A stretch of 64,000 nt of DNA from Ahaetulla prasina (GCF_028640845.1 NC_080540.1:234271794-234335793), one strand, 5' to 3'; shown: positions 23,216-34,970, counted from the first letter of the stretch. Translations and numbers: made by a program. Notes: a model not told the origin generated them from the letters alone.

Positions 23216-24030
23216 ATATCCAAACTTCCCCTTGTTGTTTTTTCATGAATAATATGAAATAAATTGCTAGAATCTCTTCTATTACTCTGCTGTAAACTTT
23301 GCTTCTCTTTGACTAATTCTATGTTAATGAGTATCTGAGAATGAATGCAGGAGAAATTCTGTTTCTTTCCTTTCCTCTCCTATTATGGGTTGTTTTGGAA
23401 AACTGGACAATGTAGTTATCCTGGTACAAAAGGTATTGTGCACATCAGGCACAAGTCAATCAAAGTCTACATTAAAGCCTTAGTCTGAGGAAACCTTGCA
23501 GAGAAAAGGAACAATGGGAAGAAATTACTTAATTAGTTTTCTCTACACGTCTCTGATTTCCCTGCAGTACCATTCACTCTGTATGACAGCCTTCCCATTT
23601 CACAGTACTTTCTTTGAAAGATGGCAATGTATTAGCATGTAAGACAACTAGATGGAAAGGGGAGAGAATCCACCACAGCAATAAATACTGTCTCCAGTTC
23701 TTGAAAGAGGGTAGGAGGTTAAAAAAAGTGTGAGCCAGACACATACAAACAACAACAACAACAACAACAACTGTTCTTGAGAGAAGAAACTGAGATGCCT
23801 GCCTGCCTGCCTGCCTTCCTTCCTTCCTTCCTTCCTTCCTTCCTTCCTTCCCTCCCTCCCTCCCTCCCTCCCTCCCTCCCTCCCTCCCATGCAGTCTGCA
23901 AGTGAAAGGATATATCTCTTTACATTATGTCTTTTAGGGTGATTTATTATGGTCAATTTCTAAAGTTGTAAACTTAATTGTATGCCTTTTAAATAACTGA
24001 TTAATTAGGTATATGTCTAGAAACTGTTAA
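23216..24030. other. Unique intronic sequence with a large microsatellite
   Basis: No gene was seen. The compound repeat at 23748-23888 is the only structured part and gives an artefactual Lys/Gly/Arg-rich frame on the minus strand. Confidence 0.6.
23748..23888. repeat. (CAA)n, then (TGCC)n-(TTCC)n-(TCCC)n compound microsatellite
   Basis: CAA units run from 23748 to 23771. GCCT, CTTC and CCTC tetranucleotide blocks follow from about 23797 to 23888. The single-base shifts between neighbouring blocks suggest stepwise origin by point mutation and slippage. Confidence 0.95.
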
Positions 24031-24187
24031 GAGCCAGTTTGATGTAACGATTAAAGCATCAGGTTAGAAAATGGTCTTGTATTAGACATGGAACTAGCAG
24101 GGTGACTCTGGGTTAGTCACTCTTTACCAGCCCTAAAAACCCAAAGCCACTCAGTCTTGCCAGTGTTTAGCCGAGGCCTGCTGTTTT
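24031..24187 (+). mobile_element. tRNA-derived SINE fragment (GAGCCAGTTTGG family)
   Basis: It begins GAGCCAGTTTGATGTAACG and continues through a degraded A-box region and the GGGTGACTCTGGGTTAGTCAC segment typical of this SINE. The 3' tail is lost or diverged, and an AATAG-tailed LINE end follows. Confidence 0.7.
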
Positions 24188-24460
24188 AGAATAGAATAGA
24201 ATTTTTTATTGGCCAAGTATGATTGGACACACAAGGAATTTGTCTTGGTGCATATGCTTTCTGTGTACATAAAAGAAAATATACATTCATCAAGGTACTT
24301 ACAACACTTACAACACTCATAGGGTACAAATTTAACACTTAATGATACAACACTTAATGATAGTCATAGGCTACAAATAAGCAATCAGGAAACAATCATA
24401 AGGATACAAGCAACAAAGTTACAGTCATACAGTCATAAGTGGAAGGAGATTTTCATCCAA
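24188..24460 (-). mobile_element. CR1/L3-like LINE 3' end with (AATAG)n tail, copy 1
   Basis: It starts AGAATAGAATAGAATT and continues TTATTGGCCAAGTATGATTG and CAAGGAATTTGTCTTGGTGC, the same sequence as at 48.2 and 52.1 kb. The microsatellite is the element's 3' tail, read on the minus strand. The internal part has a local expansion (ACTTACAACACT repeats). Confidence 0.82.
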
Positions 24461-24816
24461 TACCTCCAAGCATCCGGATAAGATGATCATGCCATTGCTT
24501 AACTTGCCGGGATAAAGATGTATAATTGAGTAATTTCAGCATATCAATGATACCTCACCCTATGATGATGGATGAGTTGACCGAGCGGTCTCAGGTGGAT
24601 GTTAAAAAGGAGAGGAGAAAGCACTGAATCCTGTGGCACCCCACATAACAGGGCCTGAGGGTAGGACCTCTCCTCTCCTATCATCACTGACTAATTCAAC
24701 CCTGAAGGAAGGCAATGAACCAGCACAATAACGTGCTGCCCATCCTTGACCTCAGAGTTCCTGCAGAAGGATACTATGGTCAGCGATATCAAAAGCCACG
24801 GAGAGGTCAAGTAGAG

Positions 24817-25066
24817 TAGTGGTCCCCAGCCTTTGCGGCTGGGGTGGGAGGGGAATGGGGCAGCGTGAGAGCGGTGCTCATGACCAGCTCAACTCACACG
24901 AGCAGCCTGCTGGTGCACATGTGTATGCACGTGCAGCTTGGCTGCAAATGTGTGTCCCAGCCTGCTGCTACTGTGAGTTGAGTTGTGTGTGTGTGCCGGC
25001 CCTTGGCCCAGTTTTGAATAGTTACGGCCCAGTAGTTGGCTGCAGCCCAGGGCTTGGGGACCCCTG
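24817..25066. mobile_element. hAT-type MITE (GGTCCCCAGCCTTTG family)
   Basis: The ends are TAGTGGTCCCCAGCC and GGCTTGGGGACCCCTG. Flanks AAGTAGAG (24809-24816) and ATGTAGAG (25067-25074) match at 7 of 8. It is inserted into the L2-like RT region. Confidence 0.85.
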
Positions 25067-25929
25067 ATGTAGAGCAAGGATGGATGCAAGTAACCCCATC
25101 CTCCCATGCCAGAGGTCATCCATAAGTGCAGCCAATGCTCTTCTCTCCTGTCTGAATTCTGACTCAAAAGAATTCAGATGATCTGCTTCCTCCAAGGTCC
25201 TTTGAAGTTGTTCTACAATCTTCTCTATCACCTTGGAGATTAGATACTGGACAAAAATTGTTCATATAATTGGGCCTAGTGATGGCTTCTTGAGGAGGGG
25301 GAGAACTGCAGCCTTTTTGAGAAGCAAAGGAACAACCTGGTCACACGGAGAAGATGCTATAGATAGATGATACTCAACTGTACATCTCTAATCATCTCCA
25401 GAGTCCACTTGCATGACAACATCCAGGTCATTTTAACAAGCCAGGAGGAACATGGATCCAAAAAGCAGTGACTCTGTTCACTGTCTGAGACCCTATCCGT
25501 TTCCTCGGATTCAGCAGGTTCAGACTGCTCCCAGATAACCAGGCAAGACTCTTCTAAATATCTCCTCTGGCCCTGTGACAAAGTCAGCGTCCAACTGGGA
25601 ACGAATCCAAATGACTTTATCCAACAGATGTTGGGCAAATCCCTTTGTACATCCCTGTAAGAAGATTTGTTCACCCCTCTTCCCAGGAGAACTCATGTCA
25701 CCCAAAACAGGACAGCAGTCGGTGAGTGCACTTAGGGCAGAGAAGTACTGACACTTTACTGCCCTTACTACTACAAGGTAGGCCTTAGTAGCAGCTCATA
25801 CCCATGTAAGTTTGTTCTTTGTTGAGCGTCAGCAGTCCTCAAGATGTCTCCTCTCCTGTTTCATCTCCCTCAATTCTTCCATAAGCTATGGGGAACCATA
25901 GAATCCTTGAGAGGAGAAAGGCCCCATGG

Positions 25930-26299
25930 CAGTGGTGAAATGTAAAATTTGTTACTACCGGTTCTGTGGGTGTGGCTTGGTGGGGGGTAATGTGACTGGG
26001 TGGGTGTGGTCGAAGAGGTTGTAGAAAAAATTATTTTAAAGGGTTCTGACGATCCCAGCTGAGCCGCGCGATCATCAGAGGCTTTTTTTTTTAACTTTTA
26101 AAAGCATTTTTTCAGCCGAAGAAAAAATACTTTTAAAAGTAAAAAAAAACAAAAAACCTCTGATGATCATGCGGCTCAGCTGGGCATGGCCGGGGGGTGG
26201 GGGGTGGGCAGGGATTTTTGCTACTGGTTCTCCGAACCACCTGCCGCCATTGCTACTGGTTCAGGCAATCCGGTCTGAACCGGGAGCATTTCACCCCTG
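25930..26299. mobile_element. hAT-type MITE (GGTGAAATG family) with perfect 8-bp duplication
   Basis: The ends are CAGTGGTGAAATGT and GCATTTCACCCCTG, with identical CCCCATGG flanks (25922-25929 and 26300-26307). The central part is a long A/T-rich imperfect hairpin (TTTTAAAAGCATTTTTTCAG and its complement). The palindromic core CAGCTGAGCCGCGCGATCATC repeats inverted as GATCATGCGGCTCAGCTG. Confidence 0.92.
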
Positions 26300-26440
26300 C
26301 CCCATGGGTGTGATCTGATCCAAGATGTTAACTGCTCCCTTATTCCAAGTAGCAACAAAGGTTTCAGACCCTGCAGAGGACCAACAGGGATAACCCCCCA
26401 GCTCCCCCTGAAACCACATGTATTGTACACAGTGATTTAA

Positions 26441-29400
26441 GGACAAAACTAGTAAGGAAAAATTATTGTTTCCAGCTTTAGAGATCTGCTAGGATATTCA
26501 TTGCACCTAAAGTAGGACTAAAACACGGGGGTCTCCTTGTTCTAATGTAGTGCCTTCAACCATTACATCAAACTGGCTCTCATATTAGGATATAAATCTA
26601 TATTAATATTAAAGTAAAGGTGTGCTGAGTCCAAAGCATTAATGATGCTGTAATTATTCATTTGTTCAAATTAGGAGATATTCTACAGATCTAGATGAAA
26701 TGCTTATTTGGATAGTAACTGCTTTGAATCCCTTTACACCCTCATCCATTGCAGCAACACATAGGGTTGCTGTTCCATTAGCAGCATACAAAACTGGATG
26801 ACAACATTAATACGGGAGGAAGTTCAGAGAATAGCAGTGTTGCCAATCAAGCGTATGGAAATTGTAGGACTCACAGGCCTATAGAAGGCTTCAGTTTTGC
26901 TCAGTGGCAGCAAAACCACAAAGATTTTTTTTTAAAAAAAAGAACACTAAGGAAGCAAAGATGTGGTTTTCTCTGGGTATGTCTTGTCACCGGATGTCTT
27001 ATGGTTAGCTTTCACAAATCTGACCGGTGTTATTTTTTCCCCCCTTCTTTCACATACTTCCATCTATTTTACAATCAAAAGTACTTGTAATTTTTTTTCC
27101 TATTCACTTTTAAATAATAATGGGAATGAGTTAGTATAATATATTCATCTGTTTCAAGACTGAAGATCTTATTCATTTATTTAAAATATTTTTATATCAC
27201 TTATACTGTCATTACCAGATTATCCATTTTCAGTGGCATGATAGGACCTGTTCACCAAGAAATGAATGAATCGCCAGGATAAAGAATATTTTATTTTGTT
27301 TATATGTTAACAAATATGGCTAATATTACCTTCCCAAGTATGTAATAATCCCTCCTGTCCCATTACAAATCATAAGTCTTCTTCTGGTAAGACTTTGTTG
27401 TGAAGGCACTGGGTGTGGGACCCAAAAGATCGTGGGATCAGAAATATTACAATCCTTATTTAAATAGGATTTGGAGGAGGAACAAATAGAAAACAAAGGT
27501 TTTTACGCCTTTGGGAGGAACTTATTTGAGAGTTTGTTTGGTGTAACTTGTAAAAGTGGAATTCACACGTTTCCTCCCCAAGTAGCTGCTACAAAGATGT
27601 CAGTCTGTCTTGTTCAGTGATAGCTGGAAACACGATCGGATTTGCACGTTCTTTGTCACCAGTTCTCTGAATATCACTACTTGCCCTGAGCGAACGACTA
27701 AAGGAATCTGTCATTTCCTGCCTCAAGAGACTTAGAATGCTTTAGTAGCTATTGTGAATGGGTAGTGTGTTTGAAAGTGAGAGGTTTGCTCGAATCACTG
27801 TTGTCTGTGAACTTCGCTGGTGGTCTTACACAGGTACCTGGTTCTTGGACAGCATTTTTTTTCAAGAAGGTTCTGGATGCATCTTGAGAGTGCAAAAAGT
27901 TAGAATAGTGGCTGAATGAACAAACTTTGCTAAAATGATTACATGGGCTTACAAGTTGTGTGATTCTCTCCCATCTTCTCTCTTTGGAAAAAAAAACAAC
28001 AACAAGTGGCCAAATCTCATGAATCAAATGCTGAAGTACAGATTAATATATTTTACATTAATAATTATGTAAACACGTACACACACACACATTTTACAGT
28101 TCTCGTGATTTCCTGTAGCTAACTGTGCCATAGTTCTCCATCTCTTCATAACTTGACTTTGGGTCTTTCAATGTAATTTTCTCCCTTTCAATCCAAACTG
28201 TGTATTATTTTCTCTGTATATTATGAGCCTTAAATGGAAAAAAACCCAGTCTTGATTTCAACCTTAGTTGGTATTTGGAAAGTGGAATTAAATTTCTCAC
28301 ACCTACAATTTCTCACACCTATAATTTCTCTTACTCCCTCCAAAACCCCCTTTTTAAAAAAAATGGATGATGTGTGGTGGAATCTCCAGCCAGGAGGTGT
28401 TAAGAGGGGACCAAGTTTAGAGTCTTTGCACTGCAGCAAGCGGCCCAGGCCTGACCCATCCCTGAAGCCTATCTGATGCAAGGAAATGTAGTCAGTCTGG
28501 TGAGATTCTTGTAACAAGGTGACTAGAAATAAAGCTTCTATTTGGGACTAGTCATGAGTGAGTCTGGTTGCTTTTTCATGACATCATGATTATTTTCATT
28601 TTGAGTTCTAAGGGCAGCTGCTGGAGGGGAGGGGCTCCATTAGGGGAGCAAAACTTATCTTATCCCAACACTAGTGTTGACAGTAGGATAAAGAGTTTTT
28701 TGGCCCTCCAGGGAAAGCTTTCAGATGAGTGGGAGAGTTCAAGTGCCAAGCCATAGTCCTTACTATGGCTGCAGTAGAGGGTAGGTAGAAAGAGAGGAGA
28801 AAGGTCATATGGAAATTCTTCGCTGAATTTGAAACAGCAGTGTGGTTGGCTCCTATGAGGTCTCCCTTCACATCCTCAGACAATTCTTTTCCTGGTTGAG
28901 ATGAAGTAAAGTGTTGCTATCTTGTCTGGGCTACGAAATCCAGATGATCTGCTCTTCCGTGGTACTGGTTGCAAAGAGTAAGGAAGATGACATTGTGAGA
29001 AAAAAAGCAAGTGCTGTTATCTAGGTAGAATATTCTTTAAGCCTTGAGAAACAAGTCCCTCAGGCAGACAGATTCCTGATTCATTAGGATGTAAGAAGAG
29101 AAGAGGTACAGCACTAGTATCAGGCTTGCAGGATTATGATATGATGAGCCAACCTCAAGTAACTATAGTTCTAGTTTCTTGGAATTGATTTATTTATTTG
29201 ATTTGGCCTACTACCGGTAAGTAGGGCTGCAACAAGTAGATACCATTAGAAAGTGGCTCTTCCTCTCCCCTTTGCTCATTTCGTTCCACTCTTTTGTTGC
29301 AAGACAACCTACGGTTGGTTGTCACTGAGGTCAATACCAATAACTTTTGAAAAATGCTCTGTTTATCAGTGTATGTGTTTATATATATATATATATTCAA

Positions 29401-29533
29401 TCAATTGTGAGATTTTTGGATAGTCGCATTGGATCCATGACTGGAGATTGGCTTTCTTTGTTTATAAATTCAGTATATGTTCAATTTTAGCCTCAGCAAT
29501 TAGCTCTGATTAGCAGATATTATGGATATGGAA
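26441..29533. other. Unique AT-rich intronic sequence
   Basis: Most of these 3.1 kb show no recognised element. Exceptions are a reversed SINE-head fragment at 26505-26588 and a CA run near 28079-28092. A 17-bp tandem duplication (TTTCTCACACCTA) is at about 28292-28326. Confidence 0.55.
26505..26588 (-). mobile_element. tRNA-derived SINE head fragment
   Basis: The reverse complement reads GAGAGCCAGTTTGATGTAAT followed by GGTTGAAGGCAC, the 5' tRNA-like head of the GAGCCAGTTTGG SINE family. The body and tail are not recognisable. Confidence 0.6.
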
Positions 29534-29768
29534 CAGTGGTGAAATCAAATTTTTTTTTACTACTGGCTTTGTGGGTGTGGCTTGGTGGGCATGGCAGGGG
29601 AAGGACACTGCAAAATCCCCATTCTCTCCCCAATCCTGGGGGAAGGATATTGCAAAATCTCCATTCTCACCCCACTCTGGGGCCAGCCAGAGGTGGTATT
29701 TGCCGGTTCTCTGAACTACTCAAAATTTCTGCTACCTGTTCTCCAGAACCTGCTGGATTTCACCCCGG
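29534..29768. mobile_element. hAT-type MITE (GGTGAAATG family), diverged
   Basis: It starts CAGTGGTGAAATC and ends GCTGGATTTCACCCCGG. Flanks ATATGGAA and ATAGGGAG match at 6 of 8. It shares TGTGGGTGTGGCTTGGTGGG with the copies at 25.9 and 41.7 kb but has a different interior with a duplicated ATTGCAAAATCTCCATTCTC unit. Confidence 0.78.
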
Positions 29769-29971
29769 ATAGGGAGTATGATGGACAGAGAAAACCTGAG
29801 CATTAAACACCAGTAGAGGTATATCACCCCATCATCTCTGCTGTAAAGAGTTCAAAGATTCATTTTCTTCTGGTCTGTTTGAAAGATAGCTGAAAGCAGC
29901 CTCGCCCACAATATGGCTTCAACAAATTGTTAAGAGGATGGGAGGTTCATGTCTTTGCCTTGGTGATGATT

Positions 29972-30240
29972 TTTTTTTAATTTACATTTATATCCCGCCC
30001 TTCTCCGAAGACTCAGGGCGGCTTACACTATGTTAGCAATAGTCTTCATTCTATTTGTATATTTATATACAAAGTCAACTTATTGCCCCCAACAATCTGG
30101 GTCCTCATTTTACCTACCTTATAAAGGATGGAAGGCTGAGTCAACCTTGGGCCTGGTGGGACTAGAACCTGCAGTAATTGCAGGCTGCTGCTGTTAATAA
30201 CAGACTGCATTATCAGCCTGAGCCACAGAGGCCCTGTGAT
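29972..30240 (-). mobile_element. tRNA-derived SINE with an L2-like LINE 3' tail
   Basis: Read on the minus strand it begins with a tRNA-like head (GGCTCAGGCTGATAATGCAG and a B-box-like GGTTCTAGTCC). A body follows with AAGGTTGACTCAGCCTTCC and GAGGACCCAGATTGTTGGGG, and it ends TAAGCCGCCCTGAGTC and GGAGAAGGGCGGGATATAAA. That end matches the 3' end of the L2-like LINEs in this window, implying that LINE's machinery moved it. Confidence 0.88.
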
Positions 30241-31754
30241 GAACAGCGTTGGGAAATTTAGCTCTATCAAGCCTGGTCAGGGTGCATAGGAACAAGAATC
30301 GTATGCATTTTCCAATTCTTCTTATAATAAAATCTAATTGGAGTATATTTCCAGATAATTTCCAAGGTACATATTCAGCAGTCTACAAAGATGGCTTTAT
30401 TGCGATATTATTACATGGTATTTTCTTTAATATTTTTTTTGCACATTTTCCAGTCAACGGCGTAAGATAAGAAAGTGTTTGTGTGGTCTGTCTTTAAATG
30501 AATGGATTATGGTCATATTCTATTTTTTTTCAGTTGTATCCTTTTCTTCTGAATAACTGGAGGATTATATCTTCAGTAGATTACTTTCTCTGAATTGCAG
30601 TTGGATAACACCTGTAGACTAGGGGATATTATACTTTGGTAATTATACTTAACATACTGGCAGGTTAGACATGCAGAGCAACTTACAAGCAACCTAGTGC
30701 CTTGTTGATTGTCTAACCTTATCATTAGTATCTGAGATCATTTGGCTGCTGCAAGTGGTGTGATATATTGTACTGCTCAGTTTCAGTCAAAAACATTTGC
30801 TTTCGTAATTCCCTGTGCTGTATGATGCAGGTTTAAACGCTTTGAATAGAATCTGGCCATTGACAGAACTATATCCTGCAAATTCAAATTGAGATAACAT
30901 AAAAAGGCCTTGAATTGAAACTGAAGCATAAACCATAACAGGGAGACCAGTTTTTCAAACTATAGCAGGGAGACTAGTTTTTCAAACTATAGTCAACCTG
31001 GGCATATGCATAGTATTTGTTTAAAGCTTTGCATATTCTAAATTCATTTCATGAATTTCTGAATTTCATATTATTACTAACATGGCTATTTTTATCTGGC
31101 TTTGGATGTGCATACAGCTGTAAACTTACAAATATATTTATAGGAGGCATGCTTTTGCATTTAACTATCAGTGATTTGCTGTATAACAAATTTTTTTAAA
31201 TAATAATAATAATTATTATTTTAGATTTGGGGGCTAAAAGCAAAGATTTCCTTGAGCTCTAGCACACTTTTTCATGGATTGCTTAAGTCTACATGTTAAT
31301 CAGCATATCTAGAAATTCAAAAGTAATTAAAACTTGCTTTCAATTTTGCTTGTAAAATAAACTACATTTATATTAATAAAGTACAGCAGGAAAGATAGTG
31401 CCAAAGAAAAACTGTTTTAAAATGCCAGTTTCCTAGCCTGCTGTCTTCCAAAATTGTTAGATCTGCAACTCCCAATATTCTCAGTTAACATCTGGAGGGC
31501 ATCAGGAAACTGTTTTGAAGACAATTATTCTGACACATTTACTTGGAATATAATCCCCATATTCAGGCCCACTAGGGTGCTTAGTTAATTTACCAACTGT
31601 GCATATTTGGAGAGCGAGCTCTAATACCAATACTTTGGGAGGACAAGCCGCTTAGGTTCAAGTCTGTGTAAGCCAGTATAATTGGGGTTTGGTAAAATTG
31701 CCCAAATAGTTAGGAGAAAAAAGAGCTCAAGATTGTAGGAACAAAGAGAAATAC
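30241..31754. other. Unique intronic sequence
   Basis: No gene was seen. It includes a 27-bp tandem duplication at 30939-30992 (CAGGGAGACCAG, TTTTTCAAACTATAG). A diverged hAT-like fragment with CAACTCCCAATATTCTCAG lies near 31430-31520. Confidence 0.55.
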
Positions 31755-32329
31755 TGTTGTGTCTTGCCCGCTCTCACAGCAGCCGGGGCCTTCTTATCTG
31801 CTCCCGAACACGGAGGAATGTATGCCTCCCGGCCCCAATCCTGGCTCCATGCCCAGACAAGCTGAAGAGGAGGGGGCACCTCCTGGTCCCAGCCCTGGCT
31901 CCATGCCCAAGCAGGCTGCAGAGGAGGGAGCACCCCCCGGCCCCAGCCCTGGCTCCATGCCCAGGCAAACGGAGCAGCTAGACCCCTCCCCCTCCTCCAC
32001 AGCATGTGAGCCTGAGGAAAGTTTATTTCCAACAGCTGCTGATTGGAGTGACCCTCGCATCAGAAGACTGGATAGGCGGAGGCAACAGAAGGAAGGGAGG
32101 GGCAGGCCTTAATGAGTGCTGAGTCATGGAGCCACACCCCATGGCCTATATAAAGGATCTGCTTTCTGGCAGTCTCTGAGTCAGGCAAAGTCGAACTTAT
32201 CTTGCTGAAGTCACTTTCTGGTCTCCTGCCTGCTCTGAGGACTTTGCTAGGACTTTGGGCAGAGCTGCAGAGGCAAGCCTGATTCGGATTTCCCTGACCC
32301 GGCCGTCAGCGGAGGAGTGGGACACGACA
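31755..32329 (+). mobile_element. Solo LTR (Gypsy-like) with perfect 5-bp duplication
   Basis: This 575-bp LTR has ends TGTTGTGTC and GACACGACA, exact inverted repeats, flanked by AATAC on both sides (31750-31754 and 32330-32334). A TATA box (TATATAAA) at 32147-32154 suggests + orientation transcription. The 5' half carries a 54-bp tandem repeat (about 2.6 units, 31830-31975) encoding PGPSPGSMPKQAAEEGAP in an open frame at 31759-32112. No gag or pol is present. Confidence 0.9.
31759..32112 (+). other. 117-codon open frame inside the solo LTR
   Basis: This open frame starts four bases into the LTR and ends near the TATA region. It is dominated by an 18-residue repeat, PGPSPGSMPKQAAEEGAP, followed by an acidic patch and an Arg-rich tail (RIRRLDRRRQQKEG). 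No known domain is recognised. Because it lies within an LTR and is repeat-driven it may be non-coding, but a similar acidic-then-basic frame occurs at 55582-56004. Confidence 0.35.
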
Positions 32330-32511
32330 AATACACTGCATGCAGATGGTTTCCAGAGACGTATTAATGCTTCCCAAAAACCTCTGCCTGGTGATATAGC
32401 TGATACTATATGGTACTGTAAATAATTATATTCTAATAAAATGTTATAAGATACTTTAGGGTTTTTTTCTTTTGTGATAGTGAAACCAAACATCAATATA
32501 AACATTGATAG

Positions 32512-32745
32512 ATCCAGTTTGATTTAGTGCTTAAGACACAGGTCGTGAGTTCTAGTCCTGCCTTAACCGTGAAAGCTGGCTAGATGACCTTGGGTTGGAC
32601 ACTCACTCTCAGCCCAACCCACCTCATGGGGTTGTTTTTGTGGGGATAACAAGAGGAAAAAAGTTTTGTTGGCTATAGTTTCCTCCTTGAACTATTTGTA
32701 AAAATAGTAAAGGCAGGATACAACCAAACAAATAAAAAAATATTG
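32512..32745 (+). mobile_element. tRNA-derived SINE (GAGCCAGTTTGG family)
   Basis: It contains ATCCAGTTTGATTTAGTGC and a B-box GTGAGTTCTAGTCC, then GGCTAGATGACCTTGGGTTG and CTCAGCCCAACCCACCTCA. The tail (ATTTGTAAAAATAGTAAAGG, then AAATAAAAAAATA) is complete, so this copy is nearly full length. Confidence 0.87.
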
Positions 32746-33974
32746 AAACCAGACCAATCTGTTGGTGAATTTGAGATGTGTTTTGATTTTGGAAGCTGTT
32801 TGGCTCAACTCCTGCAATAACGTGATGCCTTAACTAAATCTGATTTTTTTTTTTTTTTAAAAAGTGATAGTTTCATACTGAGTAATGTGACTATCAGCTA
32901 ACCTTCTGTGATTCCAGAGAAGGAAGTGGGCTGGAAGAGGAGGGTGGAGAGATATATGTGAAGTCTTAGTGCAGGTCCATGTTCTTAAATCTGTCAATCT
33001 CACAATGCGGAGAACAAAGGAGAGAAAAAATAGAAAGAAATCATTATCCCCTTTCCAGTTGCTGCAGGTCCTGTAGCAACAGCATTATCAACAACATCTC
33101 ACTCTCACTCTATGCTAAAGGGAAGAAATAAATTACTTGCACCCTACCTCCTTCATGTTGCATTCATTTGTCTGACTGTCTGCAGAAAGAGCCCCACAGC
33201 GGATCCTGTTGGGATGGGCTGAAAACCCATCCGCCACCTTCCATCTCAGAAGAACAGCTGCAGCTAGTATTTGAAGCCTAGGAGGTGGGGTGAAGATGGT
33301 CTCTGTGCAACTCGGGAAACAGTTCAGCCTCAGCAATGATAGAATCACGTCATCTCATCACAAATAAACCACCAGTTTAGCAGCACTTTCAAGTGCACCT
33401 CAGTTGAGCAGGAAATCAAATGGTTCAGCCGCCAAAAAGAGACAATAAAATGGAATAATTGGGGTTCAGAGCCAATCCTGGAGCAGCATATTTTACAGGT
33501 GGCTATTGCCTAAGGCAGGGGTCTCTTTAAACTTGGCAATTTTAAGACCTGTGGGCTTCAACTCCCAGAATTCCCCAGCCAGCATTCCCTTGGCCTAAGA
33601 TAAGGGATTAAAGACAAAGTCACTTTCTATGAATAAGTGTGTTCAGAAAAACTCCCTGTCTAATACTTAAATATATATTCTTGCCTGAGCCATCCCTGAG
33701 TATTGTCTGGAGAAAGAGAACCTATGGCCCTCTAGAAGTTGTTGAGTTACTAGTAAAACTGAATGACTTGGGCAAACTTAAGAAATGCGCAGGAAGGCTG
33801 GGATTGAAATTTAACAACTAGAGGGTCACTTACTTACCAGGTGGTTTGTCTATTCCTAAACGTATCTTTGTGGATCAGAATAAATTATCTGTTAGTGCAA
33901 ATGACAATTCTGAATGCATAAAATTGATAGAAAAACGTGTGGAACATAGGCCACCTCAACTATAGGTGCAATTA
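32746..33974. other. Unique intronic sequence with a small hAT fragment
   Basis: No gene was seen. A hAT-type fragment with GCAGGGGTCTCTTTAAACTTG and CAGAATTCCCCAGCCAGCA lies at about 33513-33592; its right half is missing. Confidence 0.55.
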
Positions 33975-34519
33975 CTGTATTTTTTGCTCCATAAGATGCT
34001 CCTGACCATAAGACGCACCTAGGTTTAGAGGAGGAAAACAAGAAAAAAAATCTGCCTCTGCGTCCCAGCGTTCATCTGGTATTCATCTGGCTAGCGTCCT
34101 TGCAGCAAACAGCCTGGTCAGCTTCAGTATATTATTGCAGCCCCAGCATGTGGCTTGTCAGGGCTCTGCTCCATTGCTCCCACCACCGGTCAGCTGAGCA
34201 ACGGCTGGATCCCTGCCTCCTGTAGCCCCACCAATCTGCGGGCTGGCTGACCGGAAACACCGCCATTGCTGCCTCCTCTGTGTCTGCTGCCTCTGCTGGG
34301 AAACACTGGAGCCTTTGCCACTGAGCAGCTGATTGGTGGTTGGATCGACCTCCTGGAATACCGCCAATCAGCTGTTCCAGGCAGGGGGATTGCTGCTGCT
34401 GTTCGCCGTGAATCACTGCCGCCGTTTGCTGCTGCTGCCTGTTGCCCATATTCGCTCCATAAGACATTTCCACCCAGTTTTTTGGGGAAAAAAGTGTGTC
34501 TTATAGAGCAAAAATACAG
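33975..34519. mobile_element. MITE with CTGTATTTTTTGCTCC termini and TA flanks
   Basis: The left end CTGTATTTTTTGCTCCATAA and the right end TTATAGAGCAAAAATACAG are inverted, with TA on both sides (33973-33974 and 34520-34521). Both ends contain ATAAGACGCA- or TGTGTCTTAT-type subterminal repeats. The interior is GC-rich with internal inverted segments (CAGCTGATTGG against CCAATCAGCTG). It looks like a Tc1/mariner-superfamily MITE distinct from the CAGGTAGTCC family. Confidence 0.82.
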
Positions 34520-34755
34520 TATATTTGGCTCTATTCTAGTCTAGAGAAGTATTTAGGATACTGGAGTAGGATTGGGTTAGGATTGTGGAAAACTAAATTC
34601 AAACCAAGCTTCCATTTGACTATGAATCTTACCAAAATGTGACTCAATCATTTTCTCCCAAACAAGTAGTTATTCTGAGGATAGACAATATACTTTTTAG
34701 TTCACTATTTTTAGCTTGCAGAAAGAGAAAAAAGTGGAATATAAATGCAATGATA

Positions 34756-34970
34756 GGCAATTTGGTGTAGTAGTTAAGGTGCTGGACTAGAAATGGGAGG
34801 ATCTGAGTTCTACTTAGATAAAAAAACTAGGTGACTTTGGGTTACTGTCAGGCCACAGAAAACATAGGAAGAAGGCAGTAGGAAACCATTTTCAAAAACA
34901 TTGCATGGACTTGCCGTGCAGTTCCCAGGACTCCAGTCTGAATCAAAAGGCAGGGTAAAAAAGAACCATA
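34756..34970 (+). mobile_element. tRNA-derived SINE, degraded
   Basis: The head GGCAATTTGGTGTAGTAGTT, then AAGGTGCTGGACTAG is clear. The tail (GGAAACCATTTTCAAAAAC, then GCATGGACTTGCCG) resembles squamate SINEs with a Bov-B-type tail, and AGTCTGAATCAAAAGGCA is a weak match to that tail. Confidence 0.65.

Larger units (their letters stand above)
24461..26440 (-). mobile_element. Degenerate L2-like LINE reverse-transcriptase region, interrupted by two hAT MITEs
   Basis: The reverse complement of 24570-24660 reads VPQDSVLSPLLFNIHLRPLG, the RT motif after the first palm block, and the region ending near 24810 reads DLSVAFDIADHSILL, matching the A-box FDxxDH. Further upstream (25080-25910, 26300-26430) the coding-like sequence is broken by stops and shifts. 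hAT MITEs at 24817-25066 and 25930-26299 interrupt it. It is a dead pseudo-retrotransposon. Confidence 0.75.

Noticed and set aside
23648..23956. Lys/Gly/Arg repeat protein on the minus strand
   Set aside because: Translation of the compound microsatellite.
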